In this document: piece by piece, positions 1 to 8,113 of the stretch
Numbering within the stretch: the stretch's first letter is position 1
How the letters are laid out: each line of letters starts with the position of its first letter
Assembly (NCBI GenBank): GCA_036011305.1
Contig: DASCNA010000150.1
Coordinates: 1 to 25,541, forward strand
Direction: 5' to 3'
DNA length: 25,541 bases
Origin: DASCNA01 sp036011305
GTDB lineage: Bacteria > Verrucomicrobiota > Lentisphaeria > Victivallales > GWF2-38-69
Notes under the pieces: model-generated
Told to the model about the DNA's origin: nothing
The model's input: the letters and a program-made list of their open reading frames with translations, nothing else
The model's database searches: none
Made by a program: the position numbers and the translations under genes

Positions 1-6
1 ATTGCG

Positions 7-12
7 TATAAT
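7..12 (+). promoter_or_regulatory. Possible -10 box right at the start of the regulator gene
   Basis: A perfect TATAAT lies six bases before the ATG at 18, and no Shine-Dalgarno sequence fits in the visible leader. If this is a real -10 box, transcription would begin at about the start codon and the mRNA would be leaderless. The -35 region lies outside the window, so this could equally be a chance match in AT-rich DNA. Confidence 0.25.
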
Positions 13-17
13 GTGCT

Positions 18-1823
18 ATGTTTAAAAATGAAGATTTCAAAAAACTGAGGAAAAAAAATAAATTGACTCAGCAGAAAATAGCCGACCTCATAGAAAAAAA
101 TATTAGAACTGTTCAAAATTGGGAGGCTGGAAATAAAACTCCGTTCAAAAGTGATATTAGACGTTTAGCAGAGATACTTTGTATTTCTGTTAGTGAAATA
201 TCTGATTTGGAAGATAGAAGAGAAGATTTAACGCCACTCTTCAGTAATGATATTGATTATTTAACAAAAAGTACTTTGGATTTTAGCTCACAAACTGAAT
301 CTTCAAAAATGAAAATCTTATTAGACCTCCAAAAGAGAAATAAAATAATAGAATGGGATAATCAGGAGTTAAATAAAGTAAATGAAAATTTAAATACCAC
401 GATTCATTCTTTGGATAGTATAATTTACCGAAAGAACAGGGGGTTAAAATTTACTTTTATTAATCATTATTTTTTAACTTATTTTGGTATTTCTGATCAG
501 AGTTTAGTATTGGGGCATAGAAATTCAGAGATATGGAATGCAAAAGGAGGTTGGAGAGAGCTTACTGACATTGAAGAAAAAGTTATAAATACAAGTATTC
601 CTATAGAAAATTTTACTATTCCTATTCCGAGCTTTATTGGCCCCGACGGTACAGGTTCTGCCACTATAAAACCGATAATAAATATTGAAGGTAAGTTGAC
701 TGATATTATCGTTTCAATAAAAGATATATCCGGTGAGCAGGCTGTTAAAAGTAAATATTTTTATATGGAATCTGTATTCGAAAAGTTAGAACATGTTATA
801 TGGATAATAAAAGAAGTACCATACAGGCATTATTTGTATATTAATGATGCAGTTAAACAGATATTTAATATTTCAAAAAGTGAATGTTACAATAATATTG
901 ATTTTTGGCTAAGTCATATCGTTAATGAAGATCGGAAGAGAGTTAAAAAAGAAATATCAGAGAATAAAAAAGTTGTTGAATATAGAATACAGGTTGGAAA
1001 CGAGCGTACTCGCCATATTAGACATTATATATATAATACTATTCTTAAAGAAGAAAAAATTGAATTTGGAGTAATTAAAGATGTTACAGAAGAAAAGAAA
1101 ATAGAAGAAACTCAGGAATTGCTTTTTATGATGATTAAATATATGTCTAATACAATAGCAATTGCTGATATTAAGAATAAAGAATATTTGTATGTTAATA
1201 AAGCTATTGAAGATCTTTATGGTTATCCTGTAGCCAAGTTTTATAAAGAAGGTGTCAGTTTTTGGATAAACAACATCATACATCCTGATTCCAGAGAAAG
1301 GTTTTTATCCTACTTTGAAAATAAAAACTGGCCTCAGATAAACAAATTCAAAATAATCAAGAAAGATGGAAGTATTCGCTGGATTGAGGCTTTTGTTTCT
1401 ACAATTAAATATCAAAACAAAGAGTGTAGATTAAATGTTCTTAAAGATATTACTGATATAGAAAAACAGAATGAATTATTACATCTTCTGCAGGTAAGTG
1501 TTGATTCAGTTTCTGACGGTCTTGTCATATCTAATTTAACTGACGGCAAATTTGTTTATGTGAATAAAGTATTTGAAAAGATTGTGGGTTACAGGAGAGG
1601 CTATTTGTCGAAGCTAAATTTTATGGAACGTGTGAAATTGATTATTCATCCTGATGATTTTGAGAAATTCATAGATTACGAAAAAGAGAATACATCAAAA
1701 TATAGATACATAATAAGAGTAATTGCCAAAAGCGGAGAAATAAAAAAAATAGAATCAAATGTAAATAAATTTAAATTTAATGGACAGTTTTATAGAGTAG
1801 CTGTCATTAAAGAACTAAAATAA
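18..1823 (+). CDS. XRE-family transcriptional regulator with four PAS-like sensor domains
   Basis: This 601-residue protein is probably a cytoplasmic one-component regulator. Residues about 7-62 form an XRE/Cro-type helix-turn-helix (LTQQKIADLIEKNIRTVQNW, then a typical N-W-E-x-G-x-x-P turn). A short charged, coiled-coil-like linker covers about 98-130. Four PAS-like repeats follow at roughly 128-240, 248-360, 365-485 and 488-601. The third and fourth are the clearest, with F/Y-V-N-K near the start, I-I-H-P-D in the middle and K-D-G/K-S-G late. No histidine kinase, GGDEF, EAL or sigma-54 ATPase module is present, so DNA binding is the only visible output. There are no membrane segments. The ATG at 18 is chosen because the helix-turn-helix begins within ten residues of it, although only 17 upstream bases are visible. 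The ligand and targets are unknown. It sits about 4.3 kb from the lysine operon, so a regulatory link is speculative. Confidence 0.85.
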   Translation: MFKNEDFKKLRKKNKLTQQKIADLIEKNIRTVQNWEAGNKTPFKSDIRRLAEILCISVSEISDLEDRREDLTPLFSNDIDYLTKSTLDFSSQTESSKMKILLDLQKRNKIIEWDNQELNKVNENLNTTIHSLDSIIYRKNRGLKFTFINHYFLTYFGISDQSLVLGHRNSEIWNAKGGWRELTDIEEKVINTSIPIENFTIPIPSFIGPDGTGSATIKPIINIEGKLTDIIVSIKDISGEQAVKSKYFYMESVFEKLEHVIWIIKEVPYRHYLYINDAVKQIFNISKSECYNNIDFWLSHIVNEDRKRVKKEISENKKVVEYRIQVGNERTRHIRHYIYNTILKEEKIEFGVIKDVTEEKKIEETQELLFMMIKYMSNTIAIADIKNKEYLYVNKAIEDLYGYPVAKFYKEGVSFWINNIIHPDSRERFLSYFENKNWPQINKFKIIKKDGSIRWIEAFVSTIKYQNKECRLNVLKDITDIEKQNELLHLLQVSVDSVSDGLVISNLTDGKFVYVNKVFEKIVGYRRGYLSKLNFMERVKLIIHPDDFEKFIDYEKENTSKYRYIIRVIAKSGEIKKIESNVNKFKFNGQFYRVAVIKELK

Positions 1824-1826
1824 TAT

Positions 1827-2060
1827 CTAAAGTTCAAGAAGTCCCTTTATCCTTCTTATTGCTTTTTGGATTTCAGAAGATAAGATTAAGATGCCGTTAG
1901 ATATTAATATAATTATAATTCCATAAAGATAATATTTTTGATCTAACTTTACAGTAAAACAGCTACACAATCCAATAACTGTAATTAAAGATGAATAAAA
2001 GAAGTAAGTAAAAGCTGATATGGTTAACATCTTTTTAATATTTTTGGATGGCTTCATCAT
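1827..2060 (-). CDS. Small two-helix membrane protein, unknown function
   Basis: A 77-residue protein that I do not recognise as a family. It has a basic N-terminus (MMKPSKNIKK) and two hydrophobic stretches at about 12-36 and 44-62, joined by a short charged loop, and it ends in a basic amphipathic tail. This predicts a small inner-membrane protein. Start choice is well supported: an AGGAGG Shine-Dalgarno sequence lies five to six bases before the ATG at 2060, with a second ATG immediately after it. The gene is convergent with the XRE-PAS regulator, with only three bases between the stop codons. A short inverted repeat lies just upstream of the ribosome site and could be an operator. It is probably real, given the ribosome site and clean topology, but no function can be inferred. 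Confidence 0.7.
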   Translation of the reverse strand: MMKPSKNIKKMLTISAFTYFFYSSLITVIGLCSCFTVKLDQKYYLYGIIIILISNGILILSSEIQKAIRRIKGLLEL

Positions 2061-2428
2061 AATAACCTCCTTTTTATCAGCAAACCTTATTTAAGGTAAA
2101 ACTAATAAATATTTCAGATATTAATTATCTTAAATACCTAATATGAATATATGAATTTTGATGAATAAACATAATGATTTTTTGGCAGTTTATTTTTACT
2201 ATTTACGTATTTAATTCATAATATATGTAAATGATATAAATTATTACGTATATAGTGCGTGTATTGAAGTGCATGTCAGTATCTGAATTAATTCGTGAAA
2301 GTATTTAAAAACGTGGTGGAAAATATTTTAAACAGGGGCTCTAATTTACCATGTACGTGATTTGCTGAGCTTTCGTTTTATTTTGTGTAGCCTAATTATA
2401 AAGAGTTAATTTCCTCAAACTTATCAAT
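2061..2428. other. 368-bp intergenic gap
   Basis: This lies between the end of the minus-strand FUSC pair and the start of the small membrane-protein gene. It should hold the terminator of the first and the promoter of the second. Apart from the 2084-2097 inverted repeat I see no strong hairpin with a T-tract, no RNA gene and no convincing reading frame. A short frame from 2273 with an internal stop is not persuasive. Confidence 0.6.
2084..2097. repeat. Inverted repeat upstream of the small membrane-protein gene
   Basis: Six-base arms ACCTTA and TAAGGT are separated by two bases, 24 bp upstream of the minus-strand ATG at 2060 and next to its ribosome site. It could be an operator or a weak RNA hairpin. 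AT-rich DNA produces such repeats by chance, so confidence is low. Confidence 0.3.
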
Positions 2429-3469
2429 TCATTTAATCTTTTTATTTTGAATGTATTCAGATATACTATCTACAATTTTAGTAATTTTATTTATATTATC
2501 GCACCAGAAAAAAAGAGAACTTATTTCGTTTTCTCTTTGTATTAATTTATTAGTAATTGAGCAAACTTCTTCAAGGCATTTTGTTTTTTTACTTAAAGAA
2601 TTAGGTGAATAAATGCTTCTTATCTTTTCTGATAGAATTTTAGAAAGTTTATAAAGTAATTCTATTTTTTCTTTTGTAAGATTTGTTTCATTATTATTAA
2701 CAATACATATGATTTCCCTATAATGCCGGTTTAAATCAAAAACGTTTCTGAAAAGATGTTCATATATTATTTCTGTTTCATCCTTATGTTTAAATTCATA
2801 TTTCGAGGTTATATATAATCTTTCAAGTTTATTAATTTTATCTACAAAGCGAACCATTCTTGGAATATCTTTTATATTTATTTTTTTTGATTCTATAAAT
2901 GATACTGTAAGGTGTTCAATGCTATAAGCTGTATCTTCAAAAATATTTTTTATACTGTCTTCTATTTTGCTGTGGACACTAAAAGATCTATTAAAAAGAT
3001 ACTCGCCCAGTAAGACCAAAATTATTCCAATGGCAGTACAGGTAATACGTGTTGTCAGTACTGTTGTAATTCCAAACTGTTCCACTTCGAGCACTGCGAA
3101 TGTAATTGGAATAAACATTGTTAGTATACAGGCATAGATCCAGTATGATTCAGTAAAATAATTCATATACCATAGGAAAAACCAGATTAATGGCAATAAA
3201 TATACCCACAGATAAGTATTATCCATTAGTAAAGCAATATAGAAAAAACCAAATGCCAACCCTAACAATGTTCCGAATATTCTATGATTGGCTCTATTAA
3301 TTATATCTCCATGCGTAAACCCCATATATAAAACATATATAGTTAATAATATCCAGTAACCGTCAACTATCTTGAAAGCAAAATATATAAATGTTCCTAT
3401 AAATATGATAAAGCTCATATAAAGGCATTGATGAAAACTAAGTTTAGTTTCTGATTCACCTTGGTGCAT
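2429..3469 (-). CDS. FUSC-like membrane protein, C-terminal half of a split exporter
   Basis: This 346-residue protein has about six hydrophobic segments in residues 12-165, followed by a soluble, helix-rich, charged region (about 168-346). The motif between the second and third helices (THGD, then a R-A-x-x-R-I-x-G-T-x-x-G pattern) is characteristic of the fusaric-acid-resistance/YccS-like (FUSC_2, aromatic acid exporter) superfamily. Members are inner-membrane proteins linked to efflux of aromatic acids or other small molecules. It follows the 398-residue gene on the minus strand with a 14-base overlap, so the two are almost certainly co-transcribed and translationally coupled. Classical YccS/FUSC proteins of about 700 residues contain two such membrane-plus-cytoplasmic halves. 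Here each half has its own gene. The substrate cannot be read from sequence. Confidence 0.75.
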   Translation of the reverse strand: MHQGESETKLSFHQCLYMSFIIFIGTFIYFAFKIVDGYWILLTIYVLYMGFTHGDIINRANHRIFGTLLGLAFGFFYIALLMDNTYLWVYLLPLIWFFLWYMNYFTESYWIYACILTMFIPITFAVLEVEQFGITTVLTTRITCTAIGIILVLLGEYLFNRSFSVHSKIEDSIKNIFEDTAYSIEHLTVSFIESKKINIKDIPRMVRFVDKINKLERLYITSKYEFKHKDETEIIYEHLFRNVFDLNRHYREIICIVNNNETNLTKEKIELLYKLSKILSEKIRSIYSPNSLSKKTKCLEEVCSITNKLIQRENEISSLFFWCDNINKITKIVDSISEYIQNKKIK

Positions 3470-4652
3470 AATATAGCTGTTCCTTAGTTTTTTTGCTGTA
3501 TTGTCTGGTTTGCATTTTATTTACTATCAGGTTTTCTATGATTTGTATCCTATTCAGAAAACATGTAATTCCATAGAAAATTTTCTCCAGGTCATATATC
3601 TTCTCTTTATTTGACAGTTTAGGATCTGATTTGAAGTTTTTTATTTCAGTTTGCCAATCACTGTAATATTGATACTTATAGTACATATCATTAGGATTAT
3701 TTTCTTTGATCGACTTTATAATGGAATTGATTCTAATTCTTATTTCATCGATAATGAGAAAAGTGGAAGGTGATACAGAATTTATTTCCTTTTCCAAAGG
3801 TTTTAATTTATACAGGAAAGTCATACATCTGAATAAGCTGTACAGTTCTGAATAAAGTTCTGAAGCAAATGCTGCATAAATTTTATTTTTATACATAAAA
3901 TATTGTTCAATATGAATATTCTTATTTGCTTCAAGATATATATTTGAAAGTTTATATTCCAGTTTTTCTATATTGTTATAAAATACTTTTGATACAAATT
4001 TACCATGGTCGGTAACTACAAGCCTCACATTATCCCTGAATAAATAGTCCCCCTTTCTATGTCCTTTCTCTAATGTTTTATCATGACCGGTCTGTGTTAC
4101 CAGAATGAATATATGATCAATTGCCTCTGTCATTGCAATAAGTACAATTTTCATTCTGTATATAGAAAAATAATATTTAAAAATATATAATACCAGAAAT
4201 GATATAATAAATGCAATTCCCTGCTCTATCGCATATTGTGAGCCTATATACCAGCCTTGAGGAACATCAAAGATAAGAGTGGAAATCGGAAAAACAAAAT
4301 TGACTATCGAACGGAATTTATAATATCCGATAAATGTAACAAATGTAATAAAAATAATTTGATAAGTTTGGTGTGAATTTAATGCTGATATCCCAAAATA
4401 TATAGTCGCATATAAAAAAGCAGCTATACCCATATTGTAGAATCTTTCTTTCCAAGTGTTGCAATCATAACCTGATTGCAAAATATAGGTGGGAGTAAAT
4501 GCCATAAGAAGGCAACTGAAAGGATTAAGATGTAAAGCAAAAGCTACAATTATTGCAATACAGTTAGGTAAACTACATACTATTCCTTTTGTTAAATGCT
4601 GATAAGTAGGATCTAAACTATAATATTTATGTAGAGTTTTTTTAAAGATCAT
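3456..4652 (-). CDS. FUSC-like membrane protein, N-terminal half of a split exporter
   Basis: This 398-residue protein is the first gene of a two-gene minus-strand unit. Residues about 20-165 contain around six hydrophobic helices, including an L-x-P-N-C-I-A-I-I-V-A-F-A-L first segment and a later F-V-F-P-I-S-T-L-I-F-D segment. About 230 mostly helical, charged cytoplasmic residues follow. The layout and its partner gene suggest the N-terminal half of a YccS/FUSC-type transporter (DUF2955-like), although the motif match is weaker than in the partner. The ATG at 4652 has no obvious Shine-Dalgarno sequence, yet no better in-frame start exists nearby. Together the pair total 744 residues, close to one full-length YccS. 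It probably forms a heteromeric efflux or envelope-maintenance protein, substrate unknown. Confidence 0.65.
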   Translation of the reverse strand: MIFKKTLHKYYSLDPTYQHLTKGIVCSLPNCIAIIVAFALHLNPFSCLLMAFTPTYILQSGYDCNTWKERFYNMGIAAFLYATIYFGISALNSHQTYQIIFITFVTFIGYYKFRSIVNFVFPISTLIFDVPQGWYIGSQYAIEQGIAFIISFLVLYIFKYYFSIYRMKIVLIAMTEAIDHIFILVTQTGHDKTLEKGHRKGDYLFRDNVRLVVTDHGKFVSKVFYNNIEKLEYKLSNIYLEANKNIHIEQYFMYKNKIYAAFASELYSELYSLFRCMTFLYKLKPLEKEINSVSPSTFLIIDEIRIRINSIIKSIKENNPNDMYYKYQYYSDWQTEIKNFKSDPKLSNKEKIYDLEKIFYGITCFLNRIQIIENLIVNKMQTRQYSKKTKEQLYYAPR

Positions 4653-4862
4653 ATAATTTTGCTATATTATTGCATTAATAAATAAGTATAAAACTTATAA
4701 CCTTACTAAAATTTTATAGTAAAATTGAGTATAATACAATATTTTGCCTGTATTGAGTGTGGTAGTATTAGCAAAAGATATGAAAAAAGAAAAGATACAG
4801 TTATGCAGAAATAGGTATGGAAGCTGCAGTAGGTGTCCAGGATCATTAGACCGTTTATTTTT

Positions 4863-5801
4863 TTAGCTTATATTTCTGACTGTTGTTTCTGAAACATATT
4901 TAACTTCACATGATAACTCAAAGCCTGTAGCCTTGTAAACTTTATCTGAAACATAGGAGATGAGTGCTAAAATATCATCTGAACTTGCTCCACCTAAATT
5001 AATAAAAAAATTTGCATGTTTATTGGAAATCATCGCATTTCCTATTCTAAAACCTTTAAGTCCCAGATTATCAATTACTTTTCCAGGGGGGCCTATTTTA
5101 TTATACATTTTTTCATCAGCCTTAAATACGGAACCGCAGCTTGGTTGTTTTAATGGGAAATTTATCCTTCGGGTTTTCAGTATATCCAGTAGTTCTTTTC
5201 GTATTAAATGTTTATTTTTTGGGAAAAGTTTTAAAAAAACACGAGTGATTATAACGTCGTTTAATTCCTGAAATATACTGTGGCGATATGAAAAGTTACA
5301 TTCGTCAGGCAAGTAGTTTTTTATTTCGCCCATACTGTTTATAGTTTCAATTTTAATTAAGCTTTCACCAATATTTTTTCTGAGGCTTCCTCCGTTCATA
5401 TAGACAAGACCTCCAATTGTACATGGAATTCCGATTGTATGCTCTATTCCGGATAATCCTGATACGGCAGCTGTTCTGCATAAACCCGGAACCCAGGCAC
5501 CGGCCTGTGAGATTAATTTATTACCGGTTATGCTGTAGTTTGAAAACTGTGCTTCGAGTTTTATAACTATACCATAAAAACCTTTATCGCTGAAAAGTAA
5601 ATTTGAACCTCTTCCTATGACAACATGCGGAATTTCTTCTTTTGAAGAGAACTGTAAGACATTTTTAAGCTGTATAATTGATAATGGCTCTATTAATAAT
5701 TTAGCAGGACCTCCAATTTTCCATGTACAGTGGTTTGCTAGATTTTCATTCTGTTTAATATTGCCTACGTCTAATAATTTAATTTTTTCAAGTTTATCCA
5801 T
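4863..5801 (-). CDS. murB: UDP-N-acetylenolpyruvoylglucosamine reductase (MurB)
   Basis: This 312-residue cytoplasmic flavoenzyme reduces UDP-GlcNAc-enolpyruvate to UDP-N-acetylmuramate with NADPH in peptidoglycan precursor synthesis. The N-terminal FAD-binding part shows T-W-K-I-G-G-P-A and IGRGSNLLF (about 63-71), then GIPCTIGGLVYMNGG (about 124-138). The catalytic half shows F-S-Y-R-H-S and KQPSCGSVFK; the Ser of G-S-V-F is the expected proton donor. H-A-N-F-F-I-N and a C-terminal Glu complete the signature. Length and the absence of the long insertion fit the type II enzymes. The N-G-G-S-L-R-K-N-I-G stretch departs from the usual M-N-A-G-A-x-G form, so it may be a second, divergent MurB. 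The ATG at 5801 has no strong ribosome site, and a gene remnant abuts it, so the native promoter context may have been lost. Confidence 0.9.
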   Translation of the reverse strand: MDKLEKIKLLDVGNIKQNENLANHCTWKIGGPAKLLIEPLSIIQLKNVLQFSSKEEIPHVVIGRGSNLLFSDKGFYGIVIKLEAQFSNYSITGNKLISQAGAWVPGLCRTAAVSGLSGIEHTIGIPCTIGGLVYMNGGSLRKNIGESLIKIETINSMGEIKNYLPDECNFSYRHSIFQELNDVIITRVFLKLFPKNKHLIRKELLDILKTRRINFPLKQPSCGSVFKADEKMYNKIGPPGKVIDNLGLKGFRIGNAMISNKHANFFINLGGASSDDILALISYVSDKVYKATGFELSCEVKYVSETTVRNIS

Positions 5802-5813
5802 TTTGTCAGGTTA

Positions 5814-5921
5814 TTAGTACCTTGCAGCCGTTTTTAGAAAATTTTCTGCAATTGCTCTTCCAGTACCATTTGTAGATCCGGTGATAAGGGCTGTTTTTCC
5901 TGTCAAATTTAAACAATTCAT
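5814..5921 (-). pseudogene. N-terminal remnant of a short-chain dehydrogenase/reductase
   Basis: Thirty-five codons from an ATG at 5921 read MNCLNLTGKTALITGSTNGT and continue G-R-A-I-A-E-N-F before a stop at 5814. The T-G-x-x-x-G-x-G dinucleotide-binding motif with a preceding beta strand is the hallmark start of classical SDR proteins such as FabG or 3-hydroxybutyrate dehydrogenase. Some 210 residues are missing, including the N-S-Y-K catalytic residues, so it cannot be functional. The fragment ends 12 bases before the murB start, which suggests a deletion joined the SDR gene's 5' end to the murB region. The frame is too short to assign a specific substrate. Confidence 0.75.
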
Positions 5922-6065
5922 ATTCTTATGTCCAGATTTTATTTATTTAAGATAGTCAATTCATATATTAAAGTACACTTAAATTATTTATTTCATAGCT
6001 CGAAATTTTGTTGAAAAGAAATCCAATTAGATTTGATCTTTGTCCATTTGATTATCACTGTATAA

Positions 6066-6093
6066 TTGTACTGAATATAGATTTATATATAAT
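6066..6093 (+). promoter_or_regulatory. Candidate promoter of the lysine-fermentation operon
   Basis: TTGTAC (6066-6071) and TATAAT (6088-6093) are spaced by 16 bp in the 248-bp gap before the first operon gene. A second TATAAT occurs at 6061-6066 with weaker -35 options. The predicted leader is about 70 bases, too short for a lysine riboswitch, and I see no aptamer-like folding. Position and match are good, but the region is very AT-rich. Confidence 0.4.
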
Positions 6094-6169
6094 ATGTGTT
6101 TAGAGTAATGTGATTTTTAGTATTTTAAAGACTATTTAATTTTTATATTTTAGCAATGGGGGGTGTTAA

Positions 6170-7420
6170 ATGAATGGTTCTCTATGTTTAGAAAAATCCT
6201 TTAAGGAATATGACAGGGCTAAAAAGCTTATACCCGGAGCAGTATTAGGCATTAGAAGACCTTATAATTTTGTTGAAGTTGAATTCCCTATTTTCTTCGA
6301 TAGTGGGAAAGGTGGCAAGGTAATAGATATTGATGGAAATGAATATATTGATTACCTTTGTGCGTATGGGCCTATTATTCTTGGTTATAGAGAAGAAGAA
6401 GTGGACAATGCTGTAATAAAGCAAATACAGAAAAAAGGTTTCTGTTTCTCGCTCACACAGACTTATCAAAACGTACTGGCAGAAAAGCTGAAAGAGCTTG
6501 TTCCATGTGCCGAGATGAGCCTGTTTGTAACAACCGGTTCTGATGCCACAACATGCGCAACAAGAATTGCCAGATCATACACTAATAGACTGAAAATCAT
6601 GAGGTGCGGATATCATGGATGGCATGACTGGTGTGTGGAAGTAAAAGGCGGAATTCCTGAAAAATTATATGAAGATGTACACGAATTTAAATATAACAAC
6701 CTGGAATCTTTGGAAAAACTTCTTGAAGAGCACGGAGACAAAACAGCTGCTGTTATTATTACTCCATTTGGACATCCTCTTGCTGCAAAAATGGAGGAGC
6801 CTAAACCAGGGTTTTTGGAAGGTGTAAAAAAACTTACTCATAAACATGGAGCAGTTTTAATTTTTGATGAAATAAGAACCGGATTCAGAGTGTCATTGGG
6901 GGGAGCTCAGAAATACTATGGTGTTACTCCTGATCTGTCAGTTTTTGGTAAAGCTATGGCCAATGGATATCCTATCGGTGCTGTAACAGGTAAGCGTGAG
7001 ATAATGAAAGAAGGCGAAAAGAATGTATTTATTTCCTCAACGTTTTTTCCTAATAGTCTTAGTTATATAGCGGCTTTAAAAACTATAGAAATACTGCAGA
7101 GGGATAAAATTCTTGATAAGATCTGGGATAAGGGCAGGTATATGATGAAAGGTATTCAGGAACAGCTGGATAAATATGATATAGGTGCAAACCTAAACGG
7201 CATCCCGCCAATGATGTTTATCACTTTTGATAAAAACAGTTCCGGTTCATATAAAGCTAAGAGAAAAGATTTCTATACACAGCTTATCAGAAGAAAAGTA
7301 TTTCTGCAGCCTTATCATCATGGATATATCTGCTACAGGCATACAACTGAAGATTTGGATTATACTATTAATGCTGTCGGTGAAGCTCTGGAGTACTTGA
7401 AAAATAATTATAGTGACTGA
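6170..7420 (+). CDS. kat: Class III aminotransferase, probable 3-aminobutyryl-CoA transaminase (Kat)
   Basis: This 416-residue PLP enzyme has fold type I, class III (glutamate-1-semialdehyde-aminomutase-like). Visible features are T-T-G-S-D-A-T near 121-127, C-G-Y-H-G-W-H-D near 146-153, the F-D-E-I cofactor aspartate region (D233) and the Schiff-base lysine K261 in FGKAMANGYPIGAV. It heads the lysine operon, 17 bases before atoD, behind a G-rich ribosome site ending six bases before the ATG. Lysine fermentation needs the amino group of L-3-aminobutyryl-CoA removed. The usual enzyme is the ammonia lyase Kal, and no kal-like gene occurs here. A transaminase doing this job (Kat) has been characterised from Candidatus Cloacimonas acidaminovorans. 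The assignment as Kat is inferred from family plus context. HemL is unlikely, because no haem genes are nearby. Confidence 0.75.
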   Translation: MNGSLCLEKSFKEYDRAKKLIPGAVLGIRRPYNFVEVEFPIFFDSGKGGKVIDIDGNEYIDYLCAYGPIILGYREEEVDNAVIKQIQKKGFCFSLTQTYQNVLAEKLKELVPCAEMSLFVTTGSDATTCATRIARSYTNRLKIMRCGYHGWHDWCVEVKGGIPEKLYEDVHEFKYNNLESLEKLLEEHGDKTAAVIITPFGHPLAAKMEEPKPGFLEGVKKLTHKHGAVLIFDEIRTGFRVSLGGAQKYYGVTPDLSVFGKAMANGYPIGAVTGKREIMKEGEKNVFISSTFFPNSLSYIAALKTIEILQRDKILDKIWDKGRYMMKGIQEQLDKYDIGANLNGIPPMMFITFDKNSSGSYKAKRKDFYTQLIRRKVFLQPYHHGYICYRHTTEDLDYTINAVGEALEYLKNNYSD

Positions 7421-7437
7421 TTTTTAGGAGTAGGATA

Positions 7438-8112
7438 ATGAATAAAATTATTTCAGCTGAAAAAGCTGCTGATTTGGTCAAGGACGGTGATACTGTAATG
7501 ATAGGTGGTTTTATGTCTTGCGGAGCACCTCATCTACTTATTGATAAAATTCACAAAAAAAATGTAAAAAATTTAACAGTTATCAGTAATGATACCGGTT
7601 TTGCAGAGGATACTGAGCATAATAAGGCAGGAATTGGCAAACTTATTGTAAATAAACATATTGCACACATGATTACTTCGCACATAGGTACAAATAAAGA
7701 AACTGGACGTCAGATGAATTCAGGAGAAACCAAGGTGAGTTTAATTCCTCAAGGAACAATGGCTGAACAGATTCGTGCAGCCGGTTGCGGACTTGGCGGT
7801 ATTTTAACTCAGACAGGCTTAAAAACTGAAGTTGAAGAAGGAAAAGAAAAACTGGTAATTGATGGCAAGGAATATTTATTGGAAAAGCCGTTAAAAGGTG
7901 ATGTTGCACTCCTCAAAGGAGCTGTAGTAGATAAAAAAGGTAATATTTTTTATAGTAAAACAGGAAGAAACTTTAATCCTTTAATGGCAATGGCGTGCAA
8001 AACAGTAATTGTTGAAGCCGATCGGATAGTTGAAGTAGGTGAGATTGATCCTGATAGTGTTGTAACTTCTCATATATTTATTGATTATATTGTTGACGGG
8101 AGAATTAGATAA
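7438..8112 (+). CDS. atoD: Acetoacetate/butyrate CoA-transferase, alpha subunit
   Basis: This 224-residue subunit A of a family I CoA-transferase carries the M-I-G-G-F-M-S-C-G-A-P CoA-binding turn near residues 21-31 and the G-T-x-A-E-Q-I-R-A-A-G-C-G-L-G-G region near 107-122. With AtoA it transfers CoA from butyryl-CoA or acetyl-CoA to the acetoacetate released by Kce, giving acetoacetyl-CoA for the thiolase at the operon's end. The start is supported by TTAGGAGTAGG just upstream of ATG 7438. The stop is one base before the atoA start, typical of coupled subunits. The acyl donor cannot be told from sequence. Confidence 0.92.
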   Translation: MNKIISAEKAADLVKDGDTVMIGGFMSCGAPHLLIDKIHKKNVKNLTVISNDTGFAEDTEHNKAGIGKLIVNKHIAHMITSHIGTNKETGRQMNSGETKVSLIPQGTMAEQIRAAGCGLGGILTQTGLKTEVEEGKEKLVIDGKEYLLEKPLKGDVALLKGAVVDKKGNIFYSKTGRNFNPLMAMACKTVIVEADRIVEVGEIDPDSVVTSHIFIDYIVDGRIR

Positions 8113-8113
8113 T

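Noticed and set aside
957..1283. Antisense frame inside the XRE-PAS gene, and similar frames opposite kat, atoDA, kamD and thiolase
   Set aside because: Low-complexity or hydrophobic translations, no ribosome sites, and they lie fully opposite well-supported genes.
2273..2344. Small gene starting MSVSELIRESI in the 2061-2428 gap
   Set aside because: The frame has an internal stop after 11 codons, no ribosome site and no recognisable family; most likely chance.
4784..4849. C-terminal gene remnant ending EIGMEAAVGVQDH on the + strand
   Set aside because: About 21 codons only, with no upstream continuation and no family that I can name.
6094..6169. Lysine or cobalamin riboswitch before the lysine operon
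   Set aside because: The leader is only about 76 bases and AT-rich with no multi-helix aptamer pattern or B12-box-like stretch that I can see.
6170..7420. Glutamate-1-semialdehyde aminomutase (hemL)
   Set aside because: Family resemblance is real, but the context is entirely lysine fermentation with no haem genes; a Kat role explains the missing step.
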